This document shows, in pieces, positions 18,496 to 27,568 of a DNA stretch of 64,000 nucleotides; within the stretch, counting starts at the first letter, position 1; each line of letters opens with the position of its first letter. The notes under the pieces were generated by a model. It saw only the letters and a program-made list of their open reading frames with translations. It was not told the DNA's origin and searched no databases. The translations under genes were made by a program, and so were the position numbers. Source of the DNA: JABDQZ01 sp963801985 (lineage in GTDB: Bacteria; Pseudomonadota; Gammaproteobacteria; Chromatiales; Chromatiaceae); contig CAWDGV010000008.1 in the NCBI GenBank assembly GCA_963801985.1, forward strand, positions 1-64,000. The letters run 5' to 3'.

Positions 18496-19395
18496 ATGTT
18501 CTCGTATCGATATTCCCATGGCATGGCATTGCCGGTTGTCCTGTGGATTTTTCTTTTACTCAGCCTGATGTTCAGCGCTTACAGCTATAGCGTCAGGACT
18601 GAAACTGCCATTACCCAGCAATTGATCAATTCGGCGCGTACCCGGGCAGCGGCGGATGCAGCTGTCCACATGGCTATAGAACGGTTGTTGTCAGAAGACA
18701 GTGAATACGAGACTTCAGCTGATGATTCTGTCTATGAGGATACTTTTGATGAAATTACTTTACGTGTAGCTGTCATCAATGAATCCGGGCGAATTGATCT
18801 TAACAAGGCTCCAGAGGAACTGCTGGATATCCTGTTACAGAGTTTTACTGCATCCGAAGAAGAACGTATTGTGGTTTTGGACAGTCTGCTTGACTGGCGA
18901 GACGAAGATAACGAGCCACGTCCCTATGGGGCCGAGGATGATGAATATGCAGCGATGGGTTTGCCGTATGGAGCAGCAGATGCTGATATGACGAGTGTTG
19001 AAGAATTCGCATTGGTCAACGGAGTGACACCCGAGTTGTTTAAGGCATTGCGTGGCATGGTTACGGTTTATTCCGGTGCTGTAAAACTCAATCCTGCGAT
19101 GGCGTCAAGCAAATTGCTAATGGCCTTGTCAGGTTATTCTGAAGTCAATGCCGAGAGACTGCAGCAACAATGGAAAGAAAATGAACTCGAAGATAATGCG
19201 GATTTGATGGCTAATATTCCAGCGACACTGATTTCAAATAGGGTGGGTAATGTCTATACCATAGAGGTTGAAGCGAGTATGCCCGAGAGCACAAAAACAC
19301 GCTTGGCTTCGGTAATAAAATTGGTGGGTGACAAGAATAACCCTTATACTCTCGTGTCCTGGAAAGAGGTTGAAAACCTTGACTTTATTAATTGA
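18496..19395 (+). CDS. gspK: Minor pseudopilin GspK
   Basis: The 299-residue protein is the large, tip-most pseudopilin. The leader MFSYRYSHG|MALPVVLWIFLLLSLMFSAY is followed by the alpha domain typical of GspK, with the INLNKAP-like motif RIDLNKAPEELLDILLQS near residue 100 and an acidic DWRDEDNEPR segment near 135. It starts 1 bp after the gspJ stop. An upstream ATG at 18427 lies inside gspJ and gives no pseudopilin leader. Confidence 0.92.
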   Translation: MFSYRYSHGMALPVVLWIFLLLSLMFSAYSYSVRTETAITQQLINSARTRAAADAAVHMAIERLLSEDSEYETSADDSVYEDTFDEITLRVAVINESGRIDLNKAPEELLDILLQSFTASEEERIVVLDSLLDWRDEDNEPRPYGAEDDEYAAMGLPYGAADADMTSVEEFALVNGVTPELFKALRGMVTVYSGAVKLNPAMASSKLLMALSGYSEVNAERLQQQWKENELEDNADLMANIPATLISNRVGNVYTIEVEASMPESTKTRLASVIKLVGDKNNPYTLVSWKEVENLDFIN

Positions 19396-19435
19396 TTTTT
19401 ACCAGTTTACGGGATTCTGACAGTTTATTACGCGT

Positions 19436-20521
19436 ATGCTTTCTTTTGATTCAAAAAGTCTTTCGTTGATTTCCCGGCTGGGTGGTTTTTTTACCTGGTG
19501 GATGGAACAGCTGTCTGAATTGGTGCCGGAATTTATCAGGCGATTTTTTCAGGCTGATGCTTACCAGCTGCGGCTGGATTTTGCCCATGGCAAAGTATCA
19601 CTCACTGACCTGCAGCATGCCCAGCAACTTGAGGAAGCCAGTCTTGATATTCAATCGGATTCGTTGTCGACGCAATTGTCAGCAGCGCTCTCCAGGATCA
19701 ATGCGACGAACCTTGAAACCCTTTTAATTTTGGATGCCAGTGATGCGTTGTTTCTGGATGTAAATCTTCCGGCAGAAGCAGAGCCGGATCTTGAGAATAT
19801 TCTCAGCTACGAGATGGACCGTCAGACTCCTTTCAGTATCGACCAGGTTTATTATGATTACGCAGTACAGAAAGTCCCCGGCGATGTTGCGCATATCCTG
19901 GTAAAATTGATCGTAGTGCCGCGTGAACTGGTAGAGCGCTCGTTGGAAAAGGTTGATCAATGGGGTTTGAAACCGGGTATTATCAGCGTGGCAGGACACG
20001 ATATTAACCTGTTACCGCCAGCTTTGCGTTCAAGCCGTCCACAGTTTTTAGCCAAGTTCAACTCCCTGTTAATTGTTACTGTAATTTTATTATTATTACT
20101 TAGCGCTTACCTTGCCATGAATCGGCAGGATGCATTCATTGAACAATTGAAACAGGAAACTGCACTGTTAAATGATGAAGTTCGCGAGGTGCAGCGGCTG
20201 AGAAAACAGATTGAAAATCTGGGTAAAGAGTCCAGTCGAATTGTAGAAACCAAACAGCAGTCACCCCATGCCATCAGAATATTGAATGACCTCAGTCTTT
20301 TGCTGCCTCAACATACCTGGTTGCTGCGATTCGAATTAAATGGCAGCCAGATCAATATTCAGGGCGAATCCAGTAATGCTTCCGAGCTCATCGGTTTGAT
20401 CGAGGCATCTGCACGGTTTCAAAATGCCAGCTTCACTTCTCCCGTGGTGCGGGATGCCAAAAGCGGTCGTGATCGCTTCCAGCTCAGAATCAGTCTGTCG
20501 ATGCAGGATGTTGCGTCATGA
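19436..20521 (+). CDS. gspL: T2SS GspL/XpsL with PilN-like C-terminal region
   Basis: The 361-residue protein has an N-terminal actin-like (PilM/GspL) region, shortened compared with classical GspL. One membrane helix follows (NSLLIVTVILLLLLSAYLAM, about 210-230), then a coiled coil (LNDEVREVQRLRKQIENL) and a PilN-like ferredoxin-fold domain. It links GspE to GspM. Its end overlaps gspM by 4 bp (ATGA), so the two are translationally coupled. Confidence 0.87.
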   Translation: MLSFDSKSLSLISRLGGFFTWWMEQLSELVPEFIRRFFQADAYQLRLDFAHGKVSLTDLQHAQQLEEASLDIQSDSLSTQLSAALSRINATNLETLLILDASDALFLDVNLPAEAEPDLENILSYEMDRQTPFSIDQVYYDYAVQKVPGDVAHILVKLIVVPRELVERSLEKVDQWGLKPGIISVAGHDINLLPPALRSSRPQFLAKFNSLLIVTVILLLLLSAYLAMNRQDAFIEQLKQETALLNDEVREVQRLRKQIENLGKESSRIVETKQQSPHAIRILNDLSLLLPQHTWLLRFELNGSQINIQGESSNASELIGLIEASARFQNASFTSPVVRDAKSGRDRFQLRISLSMQDVAS

Positions 20522-21090
20522 TTCGTCAAATGAACCACAGAGAAAGCCGGTTTGTAGCGGTAATGATTCTTGCCGTATTGCTGGTTGCAGTTTTCCTGCT
20601 TATCGAACCACTTTGGCAGCGTTACTCGGAAAACCAGCTGGAAATCTCCAGTTTGAGTGACCGGCTTAACCGTTTTCAGGGTATAGCCAGGCAACGTCTA
20701 CCATTGAAGGCCAGGCTGGATAAATATTTACTTGAATATCAATCCAAAGGCTTTTTCCTCGAGGGTGATACGCCGGGGCTGGCTGTAGCGGACCTGCAGA
20801 CAACAGTGAGAAAAATCGTTGACCAGTCCGGGGCACGGTTGATCAGTACACAGGCGGTTGGAAGTCTCAATCCCGCAGATCACAGTGTAAAGGTACGCGT
20901 TAAAACTGAGGGTGATATTGATGACATCCGGGAAATTCTGCTCGCCATTGAAACATCACCCATGGTTTTGGTTATGGATAAAGTATCGGTGCAAAAAAAC
21001 CGGCGAAAACGCTTCAGCGTGAGGGGAGGGCAAAAGCCCTTACAACTGAATTTTGATTTAACAGCCTATGTTTCGGGTGTTGCAAAATGA
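20518..21090 (+). CDS. gspM: T2SS inner-membrane protein GspM
   Basis: The 190-residue protein has one N-terminal membrane helix (FVAVMILAVLLVAVFLLIEP, about 11-31), a short coiled coil, and a periplasmic ferredoxin-like domain. It overlaps gspL and the next gene by 4 bp each (ATGA), the pattern of a tightly coupled operon. GspM recruits GspL at the platform. The C-terminal part contains a basic RRKRFSVRGGQK stretch. Confidence 0.85.
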   Translation: MIRQMNHRESRFVAVMILAVLLVAVFLLIEPLWQRYSENQLEISSLSDRLNRFQGIARQRLPLKARLDKYLLEYQSKGFFLEGDTPGLAVADLQTTVRKIVDQSGARLISTQAVGSLNPADHSVKVRVKTEGDIDDIREILLAIETSPMVLVMDKVSVQKNRRKRFSVRGGQKPLQLNFDLTAYVSGVAK

Positions 21091-21632
21091 ATAGCCTGCG
21101 TCTGACATGGTTGCTTCTTGCGCTTAACCTGATAGCCGGGTTGATGTTGATTACAGTTTCTATTGATGAAATTGAACCTGTAGAGCAACAGTCTACCGGC
21201 CGCAAGCTGAATATCGAGATGCCGGGCATACCAGAATATCAAAGTGATTCCAGCTTGATTTATGCCGCTATCATAGATCATCCGTTATTTACCGAGGGCA
21301 GGCTGCCTGAAATACCTGAGGAACAGCAAGAAGTAGCGCTTGAGGAGGAAACGCAAAACAGTAATGCTTCTGAGTTTAAACTTGTCGGCATTGTGGTTTC
21401 ACCCGAGAACACCCAGGCCCTGTTGCTCAAGCCAGACCGTACAGTTGAAAGAGTCAACCTTGGTAATCAAATCGATGGTTGGGAATTAAAATCCGTTGAT
21501 GCGGCCGCTGTTGTTCTCGTTAAGGGTGGAAAAAATATACAATTGGAACTTGAGCGGACCTCAAAAAATACCCCGAGGGTCAAAGCAAGAGCTAAAAGAC
21601 GTATTCCCGTCAGAGCACGGAATAATGATTGA
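21087..21632 (+). CDS. T2SS XpsN/GspC-like HR-domain protein
   Basis: The 181-residue protein has a single membrane helix (LTWLLLALNLIAGLMLITV) and a periplasmic linker. It ends in a homology-region domain of the GspC/PilP type (FKLVGIVVSPENTQALLLKP, then WELKSVDAAAVVLVKGGKNI) and a basic tail (RVKARAKRRIPVRAR). Its position between gspM and gspD matches xpsN in Xanthomonas-type systems, where it joins the inner-membrane platform to the secretin. There is no separate gspC in the operon. Confidence 0.82.
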   Translation: MNSLRLTWLLLALNLIAGLMLITVSIDEIEPVEQQSTGRKLNIEMPGIPEYQSDSSLIYAAIIDHPLFTEGRLPEIPEEQQEVALEEETQNSNASEFKLVGIVVSPENTQALLLKPDRTVERVNLGNQIDGWELKSVDAAAVVLVKGGKNIQLELERTSKNTPRVKARAKRRIPVRARNND

Positions 21633-21665
21633 AATTGCTAATGGAATGAAACAGGACTGAATTTG

Positions 21666-23799
21666 ATGATGTGTTATAAAAATGTGCTTAAAGGTGTTTT
21701 GCTCGGCAGCCTCATTCCATTGCTGACGTCCTGTATTACACCAGAAAAGATTGATGGTCCATCATCGGTTTTAATTAAACCCAAGAGTGCCGGCCAGGCA
21801 GATAATTCAGCAGTGCCTGCTGCTGCAACATCGGTACAGGATTCTTCGTCAACACAGGAATCTTCCGAAGCGGTCATGTACCACGGTACCGGTAAATATA
21901 TTGCAGCGCCTTTGAAAGGACAATCCGAAGCGCAACGTGATAAGCAGGGTGATATCACGCTGAATTTTCATAACACCGATTTACACGAAGTTACCAAGGT
22001 TATCCTGGGTGATATTCTGAATGTGAATTATATCGTTGACCCCAAGGTTACGGGGACAGTTAGTCTGCAGACCAGCCAGCCGGTAACCAAGGCCAGTATT
22101 TTACCGATGTTCGAATCAATTCTGCAGGTAAATGGTCTTGCACTGGTAGATAGTGCTGATGGTTATAAAATCTTGCCGCAGAGCAAGGCGGCTTACTCTA
22201 CGACACCGACTATCAACCGGAGAACCGGACCGGGCTTCAGTATCCAGGTGATTCCACTGACCTATCTATCTGCCAAGGAAATGGAAAAGATTCTAACGCC
22301 GGTTGTTGCCAAGGAAGCTTTTGTTCGTGTTGATGAAAAGCGTAACCTGTTAATGCTGGCCGGTACCAGCCAGGAACTTGGCAACTGGCTGGAAACCATC
22401 CGGTCTGTTTGACGTTGACTGGTTACGTGGCCAGTCTGTTGGCCTGTTTCCACTGATGAATGCCAATGCGGCCGATATTATTCAAGAACTGCAATTGATT
22501 CTTGATACAGGGACAGATGGCATTGCTGCGGAAATGCTGACGATACACCCGCTTGAACGTATGAATACCCTGTTGGTAATAACCAGCCAGCGGCATTACC
22601 TGGAAAAGGTCAGGTTGTGGATCGAACGCCTGGACCTGGCGAGCAGTTTTCCCGGCAAGGGACTGTATGTTTACAAGGTGAAAAACCGTAAAGCCGTTGA
22701 GATGGCAGATGTTATAAACAACATATTCACAACATCGTCGAGCCGCACAACAACGGCTTCAAAGACATCCCAGGTTGCGCCAGGTATGAAACCTGTGACC
22801 CTCAGGTCTAAAATCGAAGGCGAATCAACAAAACCAGTTGTCACTTCGAAGACAGGATCGGCGGACAGAATACCATTGCTATCGGGTCCTATCGATGTAC
22901 GTGTTGTCGCTGATGAACAGAAAAATGCACTCTTGATCATGGCTTCAGCAGAGGAATACCGCATTATTGAATCCGCATTGAAACGTCTGGATACCTTGCC
23001 GTTACAGGTCATTATTGAAGTTTCTATCGTTGATGTGATCCTGACTGATGAATTGAAATATGGCGTTGAGTGGTACTTTAAAAATTCAGTTGATGGCAAA
23101 TCCGGTAGTGGAGGACTTAATTTTGGATCAGCTATAGTTCCAAATGCAATCGGTTTCTCTTATTCACTGGTAGATTCCGCTGGCATGGTGCGCGCTGTCT
23201 TGAATGCCCTGGCTGAAGAATCAAAGATCAATGTTATTTCCAGCCCTTCGCTGATGGTGCTGGATCACAACAAGGCACTGATCCAGGTGGGTAATCAGCA
23301 GCCGATACAAACCGATACCGCGGTCATTGATGGTGAAATTATTGAGGGTATTGAATACAAGGATACCGGTGTCAAACTGGAGGTAACGCCGAGTGTTAAT
23401 CCTGGTGGCCTGGTGACAATGGACGTTAGCCAGGAAGTGACTGATGTTGGCGAAATTGATGATGCAACAGGTCAGCGCAGTTTCCTGCAAAGGCTGGTTA
23501 CCAGTACCGTGGCTGTAAAAAGCGGACAGACAATCGTTTTGGGTGGATTGATTACCGAAAATGACACGGTGACCGAGGGTGGCATTCCTGTGCTTTATAA
23601 AATACCGATTATTGGCCCGCTGTTTGGAAGTACCATTAACAGTAATACACGTAACGAACTGTTGATTCTGCTGACACCCAGGGTGGTTGAGAGTCCAAAA
23701 GATGCAGATGGTATATTGGATGAATATCGTGACAGTATGAAAAATCTGAAAAAACAATGGTTGAAAATCAATCAACCTGTGGTTGAAAAAATGCTCTAA
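21666..23799 (+). pseudogene. gspD: Outer-membrane secretin GspD, interrupted by a single-base frameshift
   Basis: The first part (21666-22412) gives a lipoprotein-like signal with Cys near LTSCITPEK, then the N0 domain and most of N1-N2, and stops at 22410-22412. The second part, readable from about 22403, continues in another frame with LFDVDWLRGQSVGLFPLMN, the N3 domain and the secretin core (VISSPSLMVLDHNKALIQVG, VVLGGL-type motif) to 23799. Removing one base in the CGGTCTGTTTGACG stretch near 22405-22409 restores a full GspD of about 710 residues. Everything else is conserved, so the break may be a sequencing error, a recent mutation, or phase variation. If real, secretion through this system should be lost. 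Confidence 0.88.
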
Positions 23800-23800
23800 A

Positions 23801-23834
23801 TTAAAAAGGCCAGGTGAATACCTGGCCTTTTTAA
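23801..23834. terminator. Bidirectional terminator closing the gsp operon
   Basis: A perfect 14-bp stem, TTAAAAAGGCCAGG paired with CCTGGCCTTTTTAA around a 6-nt loop, begins 1 bp after the gspD stop. A/T tracts on both sides let it serve gspD and the converging PhoX-like gene. Confidence 0.92.
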
Positions 23835-23874
23835 TTATCGACTCATCAGAATTAATCAGTCATAAGGATGGTAT

Positions 23875-25185
23875 TTAGTCATCTTTACGTTTCCAGTGCT
23901 TTCCAGCTTTTCTGGTGATAGCCCAGGTGCCATCACCATTGATAGCGGCTGAGTGCTGAATATTGACGTACAGGGTGCTTGGATCGTGCGGGCTGAAATA
24001 GATACCGGTGCCTTCTCCTTCAGGGTCGGTTAATGAGGCAAATAACTTGACTTCACGGGATGCACCAAATTGATTGACGTTTTTCGTGGAAGCGAACCAG
24101 ATATCAGAAGGACTGTTATCTTCAATCATGACCAGGTCGCCATTGGGTGCTTCGGCCAGGTTATCAACACTGTCAAAGCCACTCTGGTGGCCAGTTTCAC
24201 CGGGTTTGCCAATTTCCACGCTAACGTTTACGTCGGGTTTGACAAAATTACGTACAACCATTGTATCCAGGTCAATTGAAATTACCCGTCCTTCGTAGAG
24301 CTCCTGATTTTTCTTATCACGTGGTCCCTCGGTGATGGCAACATAGAGAACATTATTAATGATTTCGAGATCTTCCGGCCGTTGGTAGCTTTGGCCGCCT
24401 GATTCACTGCCTGAAACACGGGCATTCATGGGATCTACCGGGCCAACCCATACTCCCTGGCCGGTACCATCAGGGCCGGTTACTTTCAAAACGTAGAGAT
24501 TTCCTGTTGAAAGATCAGCAGGTTTGTCAGGAACAAACTTGTAAACACCGCCGCCACAGGGCATCTTGTCATCACAACCAGTTGACCGGCCACGATGCTC
24601 ATCTACAACATAGAGATTGCCCATTGCATCCAGTTCAATGCCTTCATGTGCCAGACGTCCAACTGCAGGGCGGTCATGTATCTTTTTTACTGTGACAAGA
24701 TCAGCATTCAGTTCAATTTCAAAAAAACGTCCTTTGGTTTTTTCCTCGGCAAAAAGCAGGGTACCCCAGGGTGTCCAGCGAATCCCATCCAGGGCATCAA
24801 AGTCAGCAGCTTTGGCCAAAACCTGGGTTTTCCCGGTTTTTAAATCCACGACTGAAAGAGCGCCTCCAATGGGTTGGTTTTGTGGGAAACGTGTTTCATG
24901 TGTCCGGTACAGGAAACGCCCTGCGTGGGGCCCGGTTTCATTGACGGTGTTCATGTCATGTCGGTCACTGCGACCAAGATTATAAATATTCAGGTGGGTT
25001 TCATCGGATACAATGGATTGTTGATGGCCCGCTGGTAATTTCCAGGGAAAACGGCATCCCAGAGGTCGACTATTCGCAGAGGTATTCAGCGGGGAGAAAT
25101 CCGAAAAATTGAAACCTTCAGCATGAATATCGCCCAGTAAGGCGATACATGAAAACAAAGTGAATGAGAGAAGTAACTTCTTCAT
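23875..25185 (-). CDS. Secreted PhoX/DUF839-like protein
   Basis: The 436-residue protein has a signal peptide (MKKLLLSFTLFSCIALLGDIHA) and a beta-propeller-like body. Motifs resemble DUF839/PhoX proteins: HAGRFLYRTHETR near 88, FAEEKTKGRFFEIE near 150, HEGIELDAMGNLYVVDEHR near 185 and a late SPHDPSTLYVNIQH near 400. PhoX members are calcium/iron-dependent phosphatases, while many DUF839 proteins are uncharacterised, so activity is not claimed. There is no Tat twin-arginine motif, unlike true PhoX. It follows the anti-sigma gene on the same strand after 92 bp. Confidence 0.75.
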   Translation of the reverse strand: MKKLLLSFTLFSCIALLGDIHAEGFNFSDFSPLNTSANSRPLGCRFPWKLPAGHQQSIVSDETHLNIYNLGRSDRHDMNTVNETGPHAGRFLYRTHETRFPQNQPIGGALSVVDLKTGKTQVLAKAADFDALDGIRWTPWGTLLFAEEKTKGRFFEIELNADLVTVKKIHDRPAVGRLAHEGIELDAMGNLYVVDEHRGRSTGCDDKMPCGGGVYKFVPDKPADLSTGNLYVLKVTGPDGTGQGVWVGPVDPMNARVSGSESGGQSYQRPEDLEIINNVLYVAITEGPRDKKNQELYEGRVISIDLDTMVVRNFVKPDVNVSVEIGKPGETGHQSGFDSVDNLAEAPNGDLVMIEDNSPSDIWFASTKNVNQFGASREVKLFASLTDPEGEGTGIYFSPHDPSTLYVNIQHSAAINGDGTWAITRKAGKHWKRKDD

Positions 25186-25277
25186 GTATAAATCTCCGGT
25201 CAGACAACTTGCCGTTTTGCAATAACCAACGTAACTATGCTATCAGGTTATTTAAGGCAATTGATCGTCTGATTTAT

Positions 25278-25964
25278 TTATACTTCAAGATAGCTCCAGC
25301 CCTGTTGCAATCGCTGCACGACGAACTGCACTGCTGATGGTGCGACAATAGCTTCGTTAACGATATCCACTTTCTTGCCTTGCTTTATAAGGTTGGCAAT
25401 GGTGTTGCTGCAGGCAACAAAATCCAGTGAATCATATTTGGATGCCAATTGATGAATGCGCTCTGCATAGGGGGTAGTGCTGGTTCGCAGCAGGTCCAGG
25501 CCACCACCACTGGCAACAATATCAACCCGGACACTTTTTTGCTGATACTGTTGCATCAGAGCTTCTGCTTGATTCATTGCTTTGACAAATTTATCGTCAT
25601 CGGCAAAACCCAGAAAGATAACAACCTTATTGGGCTGGGTTTCAACCTGGGCGAGTTGAAATGGATCGGCGAAGCTCTCTGGTGAAAACAGTCTGCCTGA
25701 GATAAAGCCGACAGCAAGAATGACTATTGATGCAGCTATTGCAGTGAAAATACTTCTTCTGCCATGATTGGGAGAAGAGGCTTTGCGCTCTTTTGGATAA
25801 GCGGTATGCATCATGTCCTTGAGCAAGTGAATATCACACAAGGCACGCTGCATTTCAGGGTCATGCTTAATATCATCAAGCAATGCCTGGCTTTCCAGGC
25901 TATCGAGTTCGCCATCAGCCAGGGCATTCAGGCGGGTATCGTCAGTTTGCTTCTTTTCACTCAT
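25278..25964 (-). CDS. Anti-sigma factor with a C-terminal DsrE-like domain
   Basis: The 228-residue protein has three parts. Residues 1-55 resemble an anti-sigma N-terminus (DTRLNALADGELDSLESQAL). One membrane helix at about 71-93 (SIFTAIAASIVILAVGFISG) follows. Residues 108-228 form a DsrE-like domain (NKVVIFLGFADDDKF, VASGGGLDLLR, LDFVACSNT, APSAV, QQGWSYLEV). The orientation predicted from the sigma-binding end puts the DsrE domain in the periplasm. The lone Cys in VACSNT occupies the place of the conserved Cys in the stand-alone DsrE protein at 45590 (NVCANT). The start overlaps the sigma gene by 4 bp (ATGA), so the pair is coupled. Inferred role: sensing sulfur or redox state and releasing the sigma factor. 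Confidence 0.8.
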   Translation of the reverse strand: MSEKKQTDDTRLNALADGELDSLESQALLDDIKHDPEMQRALCDIHLLKDMMHTAYPKERKASSPNHGRRSIFTAIAASIVILAVGFISGRLFSPESFADPFQLAQVETQPNKVVIFLGFADDDKFVKAMNQAEALMQQYQQKSVRVDIVASGGGLDLLRTSTTPYAERIHQLASKYDSLDFVACSNTIANLIKQGKKVDIVNEAIVAPSAVQFVVQRLQQGWSYLEV

Positions 25965-26506
25965 TTTACTGCCCTCAATTGTGAATTTTGCGACGATAAT
26001 TCATTGTGTAGTGATAAAAGATTTTGTTTCAGGTTTTTTCGGGCACGGTTTAAACGACTCATCACCGTACCGGTTGGTATTTCCAGTGTTTCTGCCACTT
26101 CTGCATAACTGAATTCCTGTAAGTCGACCAAGGTAATAACCTGCCTCTGGCCAATTGGAAGTTTTTCGATCGCAGTTCTGACGCGATCAATAATCTGAAG
26201 CTGTTCAATTTCACTTTCAGTATTTTTTTCGCTGAAGAGAACAAGTTCATCGATATCCGTTGTGGGTTTAATGCGGCGTAAATGCTCACGCCAGCAATTG
26301 TTCAGAATAGAAAAAATCCAGCATTCAAATTTATTGATGTCCTTGAGTTGAAAATGTTTCTTAAGTGCACGTGTCATTGCTTCCTGTGCAAGGTCATCCG
26401 CCAGGCTGGGGTCATTACTCCACGAGAGAGCGATCCTGGTTAAAGATGCCTTTGATTCTTTCAGGTGCGACCTGAATTCTCTCGATGCCCTCGGAAAATC
26501 AAACAT
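25961..26506 (-). CDS. ECF-type RNA polymerase sigma factor
   Basis: The 181-residue protein has region 2 (SLADDLAQEAMTRALKKH, then FECWIFSILNNCWREHLRR) and region 4 (LPIGQRQVITLVDLQEFSYA, then VAETLEIPTGTVMSRLNRAR). The ATG at 26506 is chosen because the promoter element at 26539-26576 puts transcription start near 26532; a longer frame from a TTG at 26551 would begin upstream of that. Its end overlaps the anti-sigma gene. Because its own promoter element recurs upstream of the DsrE-like gene at 45590, it probably controls both. Confidence 0.88.
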   Translation of the reverse strand: MFDFPRASREFRSHLKESKASLTRIALSWSNDPSLADDLAQEAMTRALKKHFQLKDINKFECWIFSILNNCWREHLRRIKPTTDIDELVLFSEKNTESEIEQLQIIDRVRTAIEKLPIGQRQVITLVDLQEFSYAEVAETLEIPTGTVMSRLNRARKNLKQNLLSLHNELSSQNSQLRAVK

Positions 26507-26538
26507 AGGGTTTTTCAGACTCTTGGTTACTGAATTAA

Positions 26539-26576
26539 GTAGATGCAACAAGCGTGTTTTTTATTCCATTTTTTTT
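26539..26576 (-). promoter_or_regulatory. Predicted ECF promoter of the sigma/anti-sigma operon
   Basis: Read on the minus strand: an 8-A tract, then GGAATAAA as the -35 element, a 14-nt spacer, then CATCTAC as the -10 element at 26545-26539. The same arrangement lies at 46133-46169. An inverted repeat, ATTCCA/TGGAAT around the A tract, overlaps the -35 side. Transcription should start about 26 nt before the sigma ATG. Confidence 0.65.
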
Positions 26577-26711
26577 GGAATATTTGGCCATGCAACGTTA
26601 TCTATTTCTAACGAAGTGTAAACAAAAATAATAACAAGACCCATTTTCTTTATTTTCTATATCCAGGGGGAGTTAATCAAGGTGTCCGTAAATCGCAATT
26701 TTTTTGCATTT

Positions 26712-27260
26712 TTATTCGGCTAGTAACAACTCGATCTGCTGTTCTATCTGTCGAGCATTGACATCACCCTTATGTGTTTCGCCAATATAACTCGCACGGA
26801 TGTTTCCTTTTTTATCAACCAGGTAAAAGGCTGGCCAGTAACGATTACTCATAGCCTTCCAATAGTCGAAATTGTTGTCCATCATGATAGGGTGGTGCAG
26901 GCCAAACTCCTGTGCCTTGGCAATGACATTCTCGCGCTTTTTTTCATGAGAAAATTCTGGCGTATGGATGCCAATGACTTGCAAGTCCTGTGCTTTAAAG
27001 CGTTCTTCGAGTTCAATCAGCCAGGGAAAAGAACGGTAACAGTTCCAGCAGTCAAAGGTCCAGAAATCCAGTAAAACCACTTTGCCATGTAAATCAGCCA
27101 CTGATAATGTTCCAGAGTTGATCCAGTCTGAGGCCTGGCCTGAAAATTCAGGCAGTGGCCTGGGCTCAGTGAGCAGGCCGCCTGTTGCAGGGCGGTAAAT
27201 AAAGGCGATAGATATCAATGTGATCGCGGTGAAATAAATATAAAAAGTTTTTTTCATCAT
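26712..27260 (-). CDS. TlpA/redoxin-like thiol-disulfide protein, membrane-anchored
   Basis: The protein is about 182 residues from MMKKTFYIYFTAITLISIAF, an uncleaved anchor or signal. A thioredoxin-like domain follows, with LLDFWTFDCWNCYRSFPWL (active CWNC near residue 70), HTPEFSHEKKRENV and a cis-Pro region (YWPAFYLVDKKG). The CWNC site resembles the FWTYxCxNC site of DipZ-type domains more than the WCxPC of classical TlpA. The frame is open to 27332; the start at MMKK is chosen for its signal shape, and evidence for it is modest. It is upstream of, and in the same direction as, the sigma operon, but the sigma gene has its own promoter. Confidence 0.77.
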   Translation of the reverse strand: MMKKTFYIYFTAITLISIAFIYRPATGGLLTEPRPLPEFSGQASDWINSGTLSVADLHGKVVLLDFWTFDCWNCYRSFPWLIELEERFKAQDLQVIGIHTPEFSHEKKRENVIAKAQEFGLHHPIMMDNNFDYWKAMSNRYWPAFYLVDKKGNIRASYIGETHKGDVNARQIEQQIELLLAE

Positions 27261-27400
27261 TTTCAAGATATTGTTAAGAACCTGATTAACAGTAGACCTA
27301 TGAAAATTCATTGTTATTTCACTGGTTATCAAAAAGCATCTTTCATTTATTTCAGTAGTCAGAAAAAGTAAGCTGTTTTATAAATTTTCAGGAGGCTGGT

Positions 27401-27568
27401 ATGAGTTGGGTAAAAATGACTGGTGAGCTGTGTCATCATGCATCATCTTCACGAAATTTGTATCAATCCGAGTGGCTTGGTTGGGATGGCTGGGTCAATA
27501 TCAGTCAGCAAGATTGCTTCCTTTTAAGCGAAGAACATCAAACAACCGCTACGAAGCATAGACATTAA
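27401..27568 (+). CDS. Small 55-residue Trp-rich protein coupled to the CIA30 gene
   Basis: The reading frame MSWVKMTGELCHHASSSRNL continues to a stop at 27566-27568, preceded by CAGGAGGCTGGT, a near-perfect Shine-Dalgarno. It contains four tryptophans and two cysteines and no signal peptide. The stop TAA shares its last base with the ATG of the next gene (TAATG), a standard coupling signal. Function unknown; it may be a small protein or a leader that sets translation of the CIA30 gene. Confidence 0.6.
   Translation: MSWVKMTGELCHHASSSRNLYQSEWLGWDGWVNISQQDCFLLSEEHQTTATKHRH

Noticed and set aside
27260..27330. A GAAATAAA sequence before the TlpA-like gene resembling the ECF -35 element
   Set aside because: At the correct spacing the sequence is TGATAAC rather than CATCTAC, so it does not match both blocks.
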